The notes below the pieces were generated by a model. It was not told the DNA's origin. It saw nothing but the letters and a program-made list of their open reading frames with translations, and made no database searches. The translations under genes and the position numbers were made by a program. A DNA stretch of 64,000 nt from Rivularia sp. PCC 7116. Lineage in GTDB: Bacteria > Cyanobacteriota > Cyanobacteriia > Cyanobacteriales > Nostocaceae. Where the stretch lies: contig NC_019678.1 of NCBI RefSeq assembly GCF_000316665.1, forward strand, positions 7,225,001 to 7,289,000, given 5' to 3'. Positions 63,257 to 64,000 of the stretch are shown here, piece after piece (the stretch's first letter is position 1; each line of letters begins with the position of its first letter).

Positions 63257-64000
63257 ATGGCTACAAACAAAACCTGCATCAACCACTTCGATGAAATAGA
63301 ATTACTCGGAACTAAATTTCATAAAGTTAAAGTTCAAGAATTAATTAATTTCATAGTTAAATCCGCAAGTATAGATAAAAAGACGCTAGTCGGAAATGTT
63401 AATGTGAGGGCAATGAATTTTGCCTGCGAAATGCCTTGGTATAAAGATTTTATTAATAGGTCTGACCTGGTATTTTGTGATGGTTATGGAGTATTATTAG
63501 GAGCAAAAATGTGCGGTTGCGGTATCAGTTCAGAACACCGCATGACTTGTCCCGACTATATAGAAGAATTAGCTTTAACCTGCGAAAGAGATAATGTTTC
63601 GCTGTATTTACTAGCAGGGAAACCAGGTGTAGTTGATAAAGCAATAGATAAATTGAAATTTATTGCTCCCGATTTGAAAGTAAAAGGGCATCATGGTTAC
63701 TTTCACAAAACTGGCACTGAAAACGAATATGTGGTTAATGAAATCAATCAATTCCAGCCAGATATACTTTATGTAGGCTTCGGAATGCCAGTTCAAGAAC
63801 GTTGGATTATCGATAATTTTGACCAAATAAATGCAAAAGTTTTCCTACCTTTGGGTGCTTGCTTGGATTTCTATACGGGTGCAGTATATCGAGGTCCCCG
63901 GTGGATGACTAATAGCGGGCTGGAATGGTTATCGCGAATGTTTACCGAACCAAAAAGATTATGGCAACGTTATATTGTTGGTAACCCTTTATTTTTCTAT
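63257..64000 (+). CDS. WecG/TagA/CpsF family glycosyltransferase, cut by the window end
   Basis: The frame is open from the ATG at 63257 to the last base (248 codons, no stop). Visible marks are LVGNVNVRAMNFA, DLVFCDGYGVLLGAKM and YLLAGKPGVVDKAIDKL, then ILYVGFGMPVQERWI and LPLGACLDFYTGAV with the conserved C-terminal RGPRWMTNSGLEWLSRMFTEPKRLWQRY. This GT26 family transfers N-acetylmannosamine or a related uronic sugar to a lipid-linked intermediate. Most of the protein is in the window, and only a short tail appears to be missing. It continues the same one-directional cluster. Confidence 0.9.
   Translation, partial: MATNKTCINHFDEIELLGTKFHKVKVQELINFIVKSASIDKKTLVGNVNVRAMNFACEMPWYKDFINRSDLVFCDGYGVLLGAKMCGCGISSEHRMTCPDYIEELALTCERDNVSLYLLAGKPGVVDKAIDKLKFIAPDLKVKGHHGYFHKTGTENEYVVNEINQFQPDILYVGFGMPVQERWIIDNFDQINAKVFLPLGACLDFYTGAVYRGPRWMTNSGLEWLSRMFTEPKRLWQRYIVGNPLFFY

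Overview
The window looks like chromosome of a filamentous, probably heterocyst-forming cyanobacterium (Nostocales; a Rivularia/Calothrix-like relative is a guess). Pointers: a cyanobacterial-type Hfq, LL-diaminopimelate aminotransferase (dapL), many GCGATCGC (HIP1) octamers, heptamer repeats (STRRs such as CAGTGAA, GCATTGG, TAATTGG) in most intergenic gaps, several large multi-PAS sensor kinases, and a small secreted protein with the RGSGR pentapeptide of the heterocyst inhibitor PatX. No tRNA, rRNA, CRISPR array, prophage or intact insertion sequence was seen.

Layout. 0.3-10 kb: a lipoprotein phosphoesterase, a 5'-truncated adhesin between two copies of a palindrome, divergent dapF/hfq, a KefB-like antiporter and a five-PAS histidine kinase. 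10-20 kb: photolyase, S4 RNA-binding protein, hybrid kinase, B12-binding-like protein, and a protealysin-like M4 protease followed by its emfourin-type inhibitor. 20-30 kb: MscS channel, aldo-keto reductase, DUF1802 protein, gamma-glutamyltransferase, HD hydrolase, patX with an NtcA-type promoter, a short-chain dehydrogenase and an Arg/Tyr-rich secreted protein. 30-40 kb: ttcA, a MazG-like protein, a REC-GAF-GGDEF-EAL regulator, a 1772-residue CheB-CheR-PAS-kinase-REC fusion, dapL. 40-48.5 kb: a tightly coupled DUF6888-DUF6887-nucleotidyltransferase triplet, a methyltransferase, a tautomerase, a coiled-coil protein, an HtpX-like protease and aspS. 48.5-51 kb is almost gene-free. From 51 kb to the right edge runs a one-directional exopolysaccharide cluster of the Wzx/Wzy type: zinc-ribbon-like protein, chain-length protein, polymerase/ligase, flippase, three GT2 and one GT14 glycosyltransferases, a STAS protein, an Asp-box (BNR) repeat protein, and a WecG/TagA/CpsF transferase cut by the window end.

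How genes work together. dapL and dapF, 35 kb apart, are consecutive steps to meso-diaminopimelate. The M4 protease and emfourin form an enzyme-inhibitor pair. The polysaccharide genes form one export pathway, possibly switched by the STAS protein. patX links the region to nitrogen control and heterocyst patterning.

The most interesting items are patX with its NtcA-like promoter, the DUF6888/DUF6887/nucleotidyltransferase triplet, the Arg/Tyr-rich secreted protein, an orphan terminator that may end a small RNA near 19.8 kb, and two small families of non-coding mobile-like repeats. All functional names come from reading motifs; no database search was run.
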